A stretch of DNA of 45,572 nt, from assembly GCA_903922465.1 (NCBI GenBank), contig CAIXTV010000044.1, forward strand, positions 1 to 45,572. The letters are read 5' to 3'. This DNA is from an uncultured bacterium. GTDB taxonomy: Bacteria > Bacteroidota > Bacteroidia > Bacteroidales > CAIXTV01. The notes under the pieces were generated by a model, which was given only the letters and a program-made list of their open reading frames with translations, did not search any database and was not told the DNA's origin. Below are positions 9,097-17,053 of the stretch, piece by piece. Position 1 is the first letter of the stretch; each line of letters opens with the position of its first letter. A program made the position numbers and the translations under genes.

Positions 9097-10491
9097 TTAC
9101 TTACCGATACAAAACCCACTGAATATGTTTTGTAGCACTTCTTCACTAGAAATCTCACCTGTGACTAAGCCTAAATAGTGTAAGGCAAGTTTCAAATCAG
9201 TAGCAATTAAGTCGGTTGTCACACCCATTTCGAAAGCCTCTTTGATGTTTTTTAAAGCTTCTAGTGTCTTCAGAAAAGATTCGAAGTGCCGCGAATTAGA
9301 AACTATAGTTTGATCTTCAATATTGAGCTGAGCAATATTCTTTAGCAGACTATCGGTAATTAAATTGATGTTAACATTGCGCTTTGCTGAAATAAAAATC
9401 GTTTCCATTCCAACCCAATCCTTAAAATGTGCAGGAGTTTCGCTTATTAAGTCAGCCTTATTAGCAACAATAATAAATGACTTATTGACATTCTCAATAT
9501 GTTCCTTAAAATCTTCAATGTCTGATTTAATTTGTTCAATAGTAATCTCATTCACATCAATAACATATAAAATTACCATTGCCTGTTCGATAGTTTGATA
9601 AGTGCGCTCAATTCCTATCGACTCAATAGCATCATTTGTATGACGCAAACCGGCAGTATCAATAAAACGGAAAGTTATTCCTTCAATAACAATGGTATCT
9701 TCTACCGTATCGCGAGTAGTCCCCGGTATTTCGGAAACAATTGCCCTCTCTTCATTCAAAAGCGCATTCAGCAAAGTTGATTTTCCTACATTAGGTTTCC
9801 CTATTATCGCAACAGGAACGCCATTTTTAATAACATTTCCCAACGTAAATGAATCTTTTAGACTTATCAGCTCCTTTGAAATCGAATCTAGCAATTGCAG
9901 GAGCTTAGTTCTGTCGGCAAATTCAACATCTTCTTCACTAAAATCAAGTTCTAATTCAATTAAAGTAGCAAAATGCTTAAGCTGTTCTCTAAGACTTTTA
10001 ATGTATTCAGAATAACCACCTCTTAATTGACTTAATGCCAACTGATGCGAACGTGGCGATTGAGCGGAAATCAAATCTGCAATTGCCTCGGCTTGCATCA
10101 GATTGTACTTCCCATTAATAAATGCCCTAAAAGTAAATTCTCCGGCTTCGGCCATGCGAGCTCCACTTTCAATTAATAATTCCAGTATCTTTTGTTGAAT
10201 AAATCGGCTTCCATGACATGAAATTTCAATGGCATCTTCACCTGTATATGACTTAGGAGACTTAAAAACAGAAACCATAACATCATCTACTATCTCATCT
10301 TTATTAAAAAGCGTTCCGTAATGCAGAGTATAGCCTTTCGAATTTGCCAATGTCTTTTTGGCTTGCAAAGGTCGGAACACAGCATCACACATTTTGATGC
10401 ATCCTGCACCCGAAATGCGAATCACAGCAATTGCTCCGCTTCCTAATGGAGTTGCTATTGCACATATAATATCTTTTGAAAACAACATCAT
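9097..10491 (-). CDS. mnmE: tRNA uridine-5-carboxymethylaminomethyl(34) synthesis GTPase MnmE
   Basis: 464 residues. With MnmG, MnmE installs the (carboxymethyl)aminomethyl group on wobble U34 of certain tRNAs. Domains in order are the N-terminal folate-binding TrmE domain (about 1-122), a helical domain interrupted by the G domain (about 220-380), and the C-terminal helical part. G-domain motifs are all visible: GKPNVGKS (231-238), GTTRD (257-261), DTAGLR (278-283) and NKAD (about 346). The C-terminal CIGK (461-464) carries the conserved cysteine. The start could be either of two adjacent Met codons. It is a single-gene unit with a TAnnTTTG element 23 bp upstream, divergent from sucD. Confidence 0.97.
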   Translation of the reverse strand: MMLFSKDIICAIATPLGSGAIAVIRISGAGCIKMCDAVFRPLQAKKTLANSKGYTLHYGTLFNKDEIVDDVMVSVFKSPKSYTGEDAIEISCHGSRFIQQKILELLIESGARMAEAGEFTFRAFINGKYNLMQAEAIADLISAQSPRSHQLALSQLRGGYSEYIKSLREQLKHFATLIELELDFSEEDVEFADRTKLLQLLDSISKELISLKDSFTLGNVIKNGVPVAIIGKPNVGKSTLLNALLNEERAIVSEIPGTTRDTVEDTIVIEGITFRFIDTAGLRHTNDAIESIGIERTYQTIEQAMVILYVIDVNEITIEQIKSDIEDFKEHIENVNKSFIIVANKADLISETPAHFKDWVGMETIFISAKRNVNINLITDSLLKNIAQLNIEDQTIVSNSRHFESFLKTLEALKNIKEAFEMGVTTDLIATDLKLALHYLGLVTGEISSEEVLQNIFSGFCIGK

Positions 10492-10514
10492 TTTATAGGT
10501 TAAATGAATTTCTA

Positions 10515-10522
10515 CAAAAGTA
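10515..10522 (-). promoter_or_regulatory. TAnnTTTG promoter element for mnmE
   Basis: The minus strand reads TACTTTTG, ending 23 bp from the mnmE ATG, consistent with a short 5' UTR. No clear -33 TTTG was found. Confidence 0.6.
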
Positions 10523-10647
10523 AATCAGAAAATTGAATAATAGATAATAAAATGATATATTCTTTGTTTACAGCTTCTTAATTGCAGTAAGTATGCTGAG
10601 GAAATAAAAAAATATCTCCATACAAATAAACTTATATAAAAAATGTG

Positions 10648-10655
10648 TAGGTTTG
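10648..10655 (+). promoter_or_regulatory. TAnnTTTG promoter element for sucD
   Basis: TAGGTTTG ends 21 bp upstream of the ATG at 10677. Its last three bases are the in-frame TTG that would otherwise be taken as an earlier start, so that start is unlikely. Confidence 0.65.
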
Positions 10656-10676
10656 CTTCCTCAAATAAACGAAAAA

Positions 10677-11552
10677 ATGAGTATATTAGTAGATAAAAAT
10701 TCCAAGGTATTGGTACAAGGTTTTACGGGAAATGAAGGCACTTTTCATTCTTCTCAAATGATAGAATATGGAACACAGGTAGTAGGAGGGGTTACACCAG
10801 GAAAAGGTGGCACCATTCATCTCGATAAGCCTGTTTTCAATACAATGAAAGAAGCTGTTGAAAAAACAGGCGCAGATGTTTCATTAATATTTGTCGCTCC
10901 TGCTTTTGCGGCCGATGCTATTATGGAAGCTGCTGATGCAGGGATAAGACTTGTAGTTTGCATAACCGAAGGAATTCCTGTACAGGATATGGTTGTTGTG
11001 AAAGAGTATCTGAGTTCAAAAAACACCAGACTTATAGGCCCAAATTGCCCAGGTATTATAACTCCTCCCTATACCAAAATAGGTATTATGCCAGGATTTA
11101 TTCATACTCCAGGAACTATAGGCATAGTTTCACGTTCAGGAACTTTAGCTTACGAAGCTGTTGATCAAATTACCAAAGCCGGATTAGGTCAATCAACAGG
11201 TATTGGTATTGGTGGTGACCCAATTCCGGGTACTACTATTAAGGATGCTGTTGAAATGTTTATGAACGATAAAGATACTGAAGGCATTGTTATGATTGGC
11301 GAAATTGGTGGAAATATGGAAACCGATGCAGCTTATTGGATTAAAGAATTTGGAACAAAACCTGTTGTAAGTTTCATAGCTGGTGCCACTGCACCTAAAG
11401 GAAGAACCATGGGACATGCTGGTGCTATAGTTGGCGGACATGCTGATACGGCCGAAGCTAAGAAAGAAATATTAAGTGCTTGTGGTGTGCATGTGGTGGA
11501 TTCACCTGCCGCAATTGGAGCTAAAATGCTTGAAGTACTGAAGAGGAATTAA
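10677..11552 (+). CDS. sucD: Succinyl-CoA synthetase (ADP-forming) alpha subunit
   Basis: 291 residues. It catalyses succinyl-CoA + ADP + Pi to succinate + ATP with the beta subunit (SucC). The N-terminal CoA-binding Rossmann domain has [13 protein letters not shown] and GGVTPGKGG. The ligase domain has IGPNCPGII and [10 protein letters not shown], and the phosphorylated histidine lies in the [13 protein letters not shown] segment. The start is set at ATG 10677 (MSILVDKN, the usual family N-terminus). The upstream in-frame TTG at 10653 lies inside the promoter element. No sucC neighbour is present: mnmE is divergent upstream and the downstream gene is convergent, so the two subunits must be encoded at separate loci. 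Confidence 0.96.
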   Translation: MSILVDKNSKVLVQGFTGNEGTFHSSQMIEYGTQVVGGVTPGKGGTIHLDKPVFNTMKEAVEKTGADVSLIFVAPAFAADAIMEAADAGIRLVVCITEGIPVQDMVVVKEYLSSKNTRLIGPNCPGIITPPYTKIGIMPGFIHTPGTIGIVSRSGTLAYEAVDQITKAGLGQSTGIGIGGDPIPGTTIKDAVEMFMNDKDTEGIVMIGEIGGNMETDAAYWIKEFGTKPVVSFIAGATAPKGRTMGHAGAIVGGHADTAEAKKEILSACGVHVVDSPAAIGAKMLEVLKRN

Positions 11553-11612
11553 TAATTAAAAATGAATAATGAATAATTAATATTGAGATAGTTATTTCAG
11601 AAATTAGTTTTT

Positions 11613-11673
11613 AAAAATAGCCATAGATTCACTGATTGAATACATTTATTCAGTGAATTTGTGGCTTTTTTTT
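11613..11673. terminator. Bidirectional terminator between sucD and the beta-helix lipoprotein gene
   Basis: A long stem pairs agccata.attcactga (from 11619) with tcagtgaatttgtggct (ending about 11666). It is preceded by A-runs and followed by eight or nine T, so it serves both convergent genes. Confidence 0.85.
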
Positions 11674-11676
11674 ATT

Positions 11677-13122
11677 CTATTTTGCTGGAATAAACTCGTA
11701 GCATCCAGGGTCGGGGTCGGCATCTCTTGGTTTTCCTAATAAATCAGTTGTAACTCCATTGAAAACAGCTGCATTTATTAATGTAGAGCTAGCGCTTAAT
11801 TGATAATTATTTTCTCCTGGCAAAATAAATGCAGGGTCGGTGTTGATGAAACAAAAAGCATATTTATTTACATCGCTCGTATTAAGCGTAGTTTTTATTG
11901 CTGTATGGTCGAACTTAAAAACAAAGGCTGCATTGGACGACTGCTCAAAATCTAACTCATTATCATTATTCCCATACACAATACAATTTCCAAATAAAGC
12001 GTTCAGGTCTTTGGCTGTAACTGTCCCTGCATCGTCAGCAGTAAAGTTGTTGAAGTATAAGCTTGGTGTTTGCCGCACTCCATAAGCCCAATAATTCCCG
12101 AAAGTGCAATGCTTGAATTGATAGTCGCCTCCTATGGTTAATGCTGCGCTATAGCTTCCACTATTGCCAAACAAACAGTTTTCGGAAGTGATTTTGTAAT
12201 TACGAGCCAACAAATCAATTCCACTTGAGTTTTTAATGATGGTGTTATTCAGCAATAGCTGATTTCCCATACTAGTTTGTAATATTTCGGCTTGGATGCC
12301 TATAAAAGCATTCTTTATTACGCCGTAATTAAATTCGTTATCAACCGAGCCTTCGTTCAGCCATATTCTATCCCATTGACCAGGAACATCCTGATAATAT
12401 TGTTCTAGGCGATCACCCTGAAAAGTCACTGGCTGGTCGAGCACCCCATTCACTTTTATGCATCCACCTTTATACACCCAAATACCTGCATTGCTATGCA
12501 AATAAATTCTTACGCCCGGATCAATATTTAGGCGAGCAGTCGAATCTATTACGGCATAACCATAAATCACATAAGGTTTATCGTTCTGCCATGTAACGGT
12601 TTGGCCTTCATGAGCCACAATTTTATAGGGAGGTAGATTTTGAGTGTAGGTGTCGGCAATAATAAAATGTGCATCCTGCCCCCAGGTTAGTAAGTCTACA
12701 TCCTGAGTGTTGCCATTAGTCTCGAAAACAATAGAATCGGTAACCAACATGGGCAAATTCTGACTTGTTGGGTTGATGGTAACTTTAACAAAAATATACA
12801 TGCTGTCGTGGGCTTCAATTTCGATATCGGTAAAATGTGTACCTGCAATTCCATCAACATTTAGCCGATAGGGTGAAGCCGTACCACTGGCAAGTGCAAT
12901 GCTTGATATCTTGATTTTCTGACTATTGGTGTTGTACACCATCAAGCGTTTGGTGGTGGATCCAAGAGTTGTGAATACGGTATCGAACAATACCTGAGTG
13001 CTAGAAAATTGAACTTTGGCTGACGAATCGGTGATGAAATCGCTTTCTTTTTTACAAGAAACTACAGCAAAAAGAATGCTTGTAAATAATAGGAGGGAAG
13101 CGAAAAATGAAATACGTTTCAA
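11677..13122 (-). CDS. Lipoprotein with right-handed beta-helix and C-terminal choice-of-anchor-like end
   Basis: 481 residues. The N-terminal signal peptide has lipobox AVVSC (Cys about 23) followed by KKESD, so it is a lipoprotein. Residues about 35-150 look like an Ig-like/DUF1573-like beta domain (VQFSSTQVLFDTVFTTLGS). Residues about 190-440 have the spaced N/G pattern of a right-handed parallel beta-helix (VIKNAFIGIQAEI, LLNNTIIKNSSGIDL, ENCLFGNSGSY). The end (LLGKPRDADPDPGCYEF) is typical of "choice-of-anchor Q" type proteins of Bacteroidota. I know of no enzymatic activity for this type. A TAnnTTTG element lies 20 bp upstream of the ATG. The gene is probably monocistronic. Confidence 0.85.
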   Translation of the reverse strand: MKRISFFASLLLFTSILFAVVSCKKESDFITDSSAKVQFSSTQVLFDTVFTTLGSTTKRLMVYNTNSQKIKISSIALASGTASPYRLNVDGIAGTHFTDIEIEAHDSMYIFVKVTINPTSQNLPMLVTDSIVFETNGNTQDVDLLTWGQDAHFIIADTYTQNLPPYKIVAHEGQTVTWQNDKPYVIYGYAVIDSTARLNIDPGVRIYLHSNAGIWVYKGGCIKVNGVLDQPVTFQGDRLEQYYQDVPGQWDRIWLNEGSVDNEFNYGVIKNAFIGIQAEILQTSMGNQLLLNNTIIKNSSGIDLLARNYKITSENCLFGNSGSYSAALTIGGDYQFKHCTFGNYWAYGVRQTPSLYFNNFTADDAGTVTAKDLNALFGNCIVYGNNDNELDFEQSSNAAFVFKFDHTAIKTTLNTSDVNKYAFCFINTDPAFILPGENNYQLSASSTLINAAVFNGVTTDLLGKPRDADPDPGCYEFIPAK

Positions 13123-13142
13123 ATGATTGTGGTTTTGGTTTG

Positions 13143-13150
13143 CAAATTTA
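13143..13150 (-). promoter_or_regulatory. TAnnTTTG promoter element for the beta-helix lipoprotein
   Basis: The minus strand reads TAAATTTG, ending 20 bp upstream of the ATG at 13122. Confidence 0.55.
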
Positions 13151-13220
13151 CTATTTCAAAACGGATTTGGAAAAAAATTATTGTATTTAAGATTTATGAT
13201 TTATAAGGTTGGCTTATATT

Positions 13221-13466
13221 TTAATCCTTATTCATAAACAGAACAAAAGTTTGTATTATTATTAGAGGGATTAAAACAATACTCTGCAAAATCCATATTA
13301 CGAAAAATTTGTCAAAAGCAACTCCAAATAAAATTATCATTAAAATACTGATTAAGCAAACCAACCAAAATGGAAGTCTAATAAATTTATTTACTGCTTT
13401 ATTCCCAATAATAAGTTGAAATATTGTTGGAAAGGAGATAATTAAAATTATAAGTAATTCTTCCAT
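13221..13466 (-). CDS. Small hydrophobic membrane protein, unrecognised
   Basis: 81 residues with about three hydrophobic segments (near 3-20, 30-50 and 53-76) separated by short polar turns containing GNKAVNKF and RLP. It ends MNKD. There is no recognisable family motif. A minus-strand TAnnTTTG match (TATTTTTG, 13530-13537) lies 63 bp upstream of the ATG. There is no overlapping alternative gene, and the composition is that of a real inner-membrane protein. The downstream lipoprotein gene has its own promoter. Confidence 0.55.
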   Translation of the reverse strand: MEELLIILIISFPTIFQLIIGNKAVNKFIRLPFWLVCLISILMIILFGVAFDKFFVIWILQSIVLIPLIIIQTFVLFMNKD

Positions 13467-13754
13467 TTAAGCTTTTTATACTGCTGAAAATAATTTTCAT
13501 GCGATTCAAATTATTTTTTCAATTGAAAGCAAAAATACAATTATTCCCCAATTAAAAACCCAATTTTTATCTAAAACATTCCCCTTCATCCTATTTTATG
13601 GTCATCATTGCATAAAACAAAAATCAACATCGTTCCACTTTATAAGTCAATAAAATCGGGCAGAATGTTTATGCCTTGTTAGGCTGAGGACTTTAGGAAA
13701 GAAAAATATTTTCATGGAAAGTCAAAAACCTATTATAGTATGAAAAATAAATTG

Positions 13755-13762
13755 TATTTTTG
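13755..13762 (+). promoter_or_regulatory. TAnnTTTG promoter element ahead of the 42-bp repeat ORF
   Basis: TATTTTTG ends 23 bp before the ATG at 13786. If active, it would transcribe the repeat array and, with no terminator seen between, the 14177 gene. Confidence 0.45.
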
Positions 13763-13785
13763 GAGTGAAATTATTTTTTTTACAA

Positions 13786-14124
13786 ATGCATCTTCATTCA
13801 TACCTCAATAATATACAATTTGGGTTGTCTGACACTAATTCGGGCAATCGCCTGCCTATATACTTTAGGCAAATAAAAATAATTGAATCTACATCTCAAA
13901 TAAGAATGTTCGGATACAATTTAGAGCAGGGTAACATGTTACCCAATGCTAACGCAAATATTTCAGGGCAGGGTAACATGTCACCCGACACTAAATTAAA
14001 AAATTCAGGGCAGGGTAATATGTTACCAAGCACTAACGCGAATATTTCAGGGCAGGGTAATAAGTTACCCAACACTAAATTAAAAAACTCAGGGCAGGGT
14101 AACATGTCCATCAATCATGTTTAA
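13786..14124 (+). CDS. Doubtful ORF carrying 14-residue repeats
   Basis: About 112 residues. The first 45 are without recognisable features. The rest is four and a bit copies of a 14-residue repeat, alternating between GQGNMLPNANANIS and GQGNMSPDTKLKNS types. An in-frame GTG at 13765 exists, but it sits directly on the promoter element, so ATG 13786 is preferred. Against coding: the opposite strand is also open across the array (13896-14114), because a 42-bp period preserves all frames. In favour: the promoter and an unbroken frame running into and out of the repeats. It may be only a transcribed repeat leader for the 14177 gene. Confidence 0.35.
   Translation: MHLHSYLNNIQFGLSDTNSGNRLPIYFRQIKIIESTSQIRMFGYNLEQGNMLPNANANISGQGNMSPDTKLKNSGQGNMLPSTNANISGQGNKLPNTKLKNSGQGNMSINHV
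13926..14109. repeat. 42-bp tandem array with palindrome, alternating A/B units
   Basis: Units begin with gcagggtaa at 13926, 13968, 14010, 14052 and 14094 (the last partial), exactly 42 bp apart. Units 1 and 3 share the tail gctaacgcaaatatttca. Units 2 and 4 share cactaaattaaaaaattca. The higher-order period is therefore 84 bp. Unit 1 contains the perfect 16-bp palindrome gggtaacatgttaccc (13929-13944); the other units keep it imperfectly. There are no unique spacers. Confidence 0.9.
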
Positions 14125-14176
14125 TAATTAATCGAAACATATAAATAAATAATATTCACAACAAAAACTAATCACT

Positions 14177-14863
14177 ATGACACCAACAGATGTAAACCCA
14201 GAAGAGAAAAAAAATCCATCAAAAGTTTCAAATATTCCAGATTCGGACACCGATCTGAAAAATGTTTCAAAACTTGTTTGCACCGCATGGGGACTCCATC
14301 CCCTTCTTATCTTAATCTGGATAACCCAGCCCGATTTTGTTATTATTGTTGATAATTTCGACACCACACTTACAGAACGTAAATCTACCGGCAGCACCCG
14401 CCCTGAAGTTAGCCATAAGCTTGCTGAATTGGATATGACTATTAACACAGATGTTGAAAATATTAAAATATATTTAGCTGAAAAATACACTAAAAAGAAC
14501 GCTCCTTCTTATTATGCAGCATTTGGTATTGTTAAAACAGGAAAAGTTTTTAAACTGCCTAAGGATCGCGATGAGCGCAAAGACGCTCTCGATTTGATGT
14601 TGCCCGCAATTACCTTGCATGGGTTCGACAGCAAACCATTCGGTCTTGCTTATTGGACCAATGTGAAAACTCAGTACGATGCATTGTTAGCTCAGGCTAC
14701 CAGCATCGACGGCACGGTTTCAATCAAAGTAGGGGATAAAAACGTATTGAAAATACAAATCAAAAAGGTGCTGAATGCCATCATAAATTTAATTAAAGCA
14801 AATTATCCCGATACTTATAAATCTGAACTTAGAAATTGGGGATTTCAGAAAGAGAAGTATTAG
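14177..14863 (+). CDS. Unrecognised protein, mostly helical
   Basis: 228 residues with no signal peptide. The N-terminal 35 residues are polar (MTPTDVNPEEKKNPSK). A short hydrophobic stretch follows (GLHPLLILIWI, about 41-51). The rest alternates helices and loops and ends in a basic, aromatic segment (YPDTYKSELRNWGFQKEKY). The spelling of this tail looks like that of a family repeated in Bacteroidota genomes, but I cannot name a domain or function. The ATG follows the repeat ORF by 52 bp, so the two may be co-transcribed from the promoter at 13755. It is followed by the 16-bp hairpin at 14935. Confidence 0.7.
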   Translation: MTPTDVNPEEKKNPSKVSNIPDSDTDLKNVSKLVCTAWGLHPLLILIWITQPDFVIIVDNFDTTLTERKSTGSTRPEVSHKLAELDMTINTDVENIKIYLAEKYTKKNAPSYYAAFGIVKTGKVFKLPKDRDERKDALDLMLPAITLHGFDSKPFGLAYWTNVKTQYDALLAQATSIDGTVSIKVGDKNVLKIQIKKVLNAIINLIKANYPDTYKSELRNWGFQKEKY

Positions 14864-14934
14864 AAATTTATGATTTGGGGGCACATCAAAAATCGAAAAT
14901 CTTATTCTTAAATGAGTGATATTTGTTGAGATTG

Positions 14935-14971
14935 AAAACCTAACAGGTTTCGAAAACCTGTTAGGTTTTTT
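14935..14971. terminator. Perfect 16-bp hairpin, probable bidirectional terminator / interspersed palindrome
   Basis: aaaacctaacaggttt (14935-14950) pairs perfectly with 14954-14969 across a cga loop and is followed by T residues. It lies 72 bp after the 14177 stop. The long perfect palindrome suggests an interspersed repeat element as well as a terminator. Confidence 0.75.
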
Positions 14972-15064
14972 ATTGATAATCTGTTTTTGGTGCAGGCTTG
15001 TGCTTACATCTGTTTTTCAGATAAAATATTCAATAATTCACTCCATTAAAAACCCTGAATTCCC

Positions 15065-15104
15065 CCTAAATCATAAATCCTAAATCATAATCCTAAATCA
15101 TAAT
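15065..15104 (+). repeat. Three short direct repeats upstream of the CapD-like gene
   Basis: cctaaatcataa is repeated at 15065, 15079 and 15092 (periods 14 and 13 bp). The last copy ends 12 bp before the promoter element at 15116. Function is unknown. Confidence 0.7.
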
Positions 15105-15115
15105 TTGATTTTATC

Positions 15116-15123
15116 TACTTTTG
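15116..15123 (+). promoter_or_regulatory. TAnnTTTG promoter element for the CapD-like gene
   Basis: TACTTTTG ends 15 bp before ATG 15139. Its last three bases are the in-frame TTG at 15121, ruling against that codon as the start and implying a very short 5' UTR. Confidence 0.6.
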
Positions 15124-15138
15124 CCTAAAATTCAGGGC

Positions 15139-17007
15139 ATGTTTTACTCAAACAAAAGCACACCGGGCTGGCTGGTACTCATATTCGAATGCTTGATAGT
15201 AGTGTTCTCGCTACTACTGTCATATATGGTGCGTTTTAACTTTTCCTTGCCACTTGTCGAACAACTTGCCTTACCTCGAGTAGCGCTTTATGTGATTTTG
15301 ATTAGAGGGTTGCTGTTTTTTATCTTCAAAACATACACCAGCATTATACGCTACACTAGCACCCGCGATGCAGTGCGCATATTTTTAGTATGCTCGCTTG
15401 GAAGTTTTATCTTTGGTATTTCAAACATCATTAGCTACCATTTCATCAATCAAACTTATATAATTCCTTTTTCAATCATTATTATTGAGTTTTTTATAAC
15501 CACTTTTTCCATCATTTCGGTGCGCAATGTGGTGAAGATAGTATATAATGAATTGCGAAACCCCAGTCGCGATAAATCAAATATCATTATTTTCGGGGCC
15601 GGTGAAGCAGGATTAACTACCAAGCGTGCCATCGACCGCGATGCCGGTTCGAAATATAAAGTTATGGCTTTTATTGATGATGAACCTAATAAAGATGGTA
15701 AGAAACTCGAAGATGTCCCAATCTATTCTAACGAAAAACTTATTAGTTTGCTGCAAGAAAATAGAATTGCACTGATAATTATTGCAATTAAAAACATTTC
15801 GCTCCATCGCAAACAACAAATCATTGAACAATGCATGAGTCAGAACGTAAAAGTGCTGAACATTCCCCCCGTAAGCTCATGGATAAACGGTGAATTGAGT
15901 TTTAAACAAATCAAGAAGGTAAATATCGACGATTTACTCGAACGCGAAGTTATTCAACTCGATAAAGAAAAACTCAGCCACGAACTTAGTGGTAAAGTTG
16001 TGCTTGTGACTGGAGCAAGTGGTTCAATTGGAAGCGAAATTTCGAGGCAGCTTGCAGTGTTTCCCATAAAGAAACTCATACTTATCGATTATGCTGAAAC
16101 TCCACTTCACCATCTTCAACTCGAATTAAATGAAAAATATCCCCGCTGTAACTTCGAGTTTATCTTAGCTGATATTCGCGATAAGCTTAGGATGAAAGAG
16201 GTTTTCGAACGCAACCTTCCTTCGGTTGTCTATCACGCTGCAGCCTATAAACACGTTCCTATGATGGAAAGCAATCCTGTTGAAGCTGTGCGCACTAATA
16301 TTTTGGGCACACGTTATCTTGCCGACCTTGCCGTGAATTGCAAGGTTGATAAATTTGTAATGATTTCCACCGATAAAGCTGTAAATCCTTCGAGTGTAAT
16401 GGGAGCTTCGAAGCGGGTTGCCGAAATATATGTACAATCGCTTAATCAGAATGGTATCACACGTTTTATCACCACTCGTTTCGGAAATGTGTTAGGCTCG
16501 AGCGGTTCCGTCATCCCATTGTTTAAACAACAAATCGATAAAGGTGGCCCCGTCACTGTCACCGACCCAGAAATTACCCGTTTTTTCATGACCATTCCAG
16601 AAGCTTGTCAGTTGGTGTTGGAAGCTGGGGCAATGGGCAATGGGGGCGAAATCTTTATTTTCGATATGGGGAAATCGGTTCGAATAGTCGATTTGGCAAA
16701 GAAAATGATTCAACTTTCAGGCTTAACGCTGGGCAAAGATATACAGATTGTATTTACAGGTCTGCGTCCTGGCGAAAAGTTGTATGAAGAACTTCTCAAT
16801 AATAATGAAAACACCCTCCCAACTCATCATCCACTCATTATGATTGCAAAAGTAACCCAATACGATTACGATGAAGTCGTAAAACAATTTAACGAGTTCG
16901 AAGCCAACCTCGATCAGGATAAAGCTGTAGAATTGGTCAGAAAGATAAAACAATTGGTCCCTGAATACAGCAGTATGAACTCCGAATTTTGTGCATTAGA
17001 CCATTAA
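15139..17007 (+). CDS. Membrane-bound nucleotide-sugar dehydratase/epimerase, CapD/FlaA1/PglF family
   Basis: 622 residues. Three to four membrane segments occupy about 10-130. A first nucleotide-binding fold begins IIIFGAGEAGLTTK (149-162). The catalytic short-chain-dehydrogenase domain begins VVLVTGASGSIGSE (287-300). Also visible are YHAAAYKHVPMME, STDKAVNPSSVMGASKR (Met in place of the usual catalytic Tyr, as in the UDP-GlcNAc 4,6-dehydratases) and GLRPGEKLYEELL. Relatives convert UDP-GlcNAc into 4-keto-6-deoxy sugars for capsule, O-antigen or glycans. Start ATG 15139 is chosen over TTG 15121, which overlaps the promoter. It is first in a rightward run with the sugar-phosphate mutase 46 bp downstream, consistent with cell-surface sugar synthesis. 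Confidence 0.9.
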   Translation: MFYSNKSTPGWLVLIFECLIVVFSLLLSYMVRFNFSLPLVEQLALPRVALYVILIRGLLFFIFKTYTSIIRYTSTRDAVRIFLVCSLGSFIFGISNIISYHFINQTYIIPFSIIIIEFFITTFSIISVRNVVKIVYNELRNPSRDKSNIIIFGAGEAGLTTKRAIDRDAGSKYKVMAFIDDEPNKDGKKLEDVPIYSNEKLISLLQENRIALIIIAIKNISLHRKQQIIEQCMSQNVKVLNIPPVSSWINGELSFKQIKKVNIDDLLEREVIQLDKEKLSHELSGKVVLVTGASGSIGSEISRQLAVFPIKKLILIDYAETPLHHLQLELNEKYPRCNFEFILADIRDKLRMKEVFERNLPSVVYHAAAYKHVPMMESNPVEAVRTNILGTRYLADLAVNCKVDKFVMISTDKAVNPSSVMGASKRVAEIYVQSLNQNGITRFITTRFGNVLGSSGSVIPLFKQQIDKGGPVTVTDPEITRFFMTIPEACQLVLEAGAMGNGGEIFIFDMGKSVRIVDLAKKMIQLSGLTLGKDIQIVFTGLRPGEKLYEELLNNNENTLPTHHPLIMIAKVTQYDYDEVVKQFNEFEANLDQDKAVELVRKIKQLVPEYSSMNSEFCALDH

Positions 17008-17053
17008 TGCGAAGAATCCCTCTAAATATTAAATTATAAATTTCAATTTACCT

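Noticed and set aside
10653-10676. Upstream TTG start for sucD
   Set aside because: The TTG is the end of the TAGGTTTG promoter element, and SucD proteins begin at MSILVDKN.
13896-14114. Minus-strand ORF across the 42-bp array
   Set aside because: By-product of the repeat period. No promoter was found on that strand, and the plus strand has one.
14177-14863. Homology between the 14177 and 3376 proteins
   Set aside because: Both are helical and unrecognised, but no shared motif could be aligned by eye.
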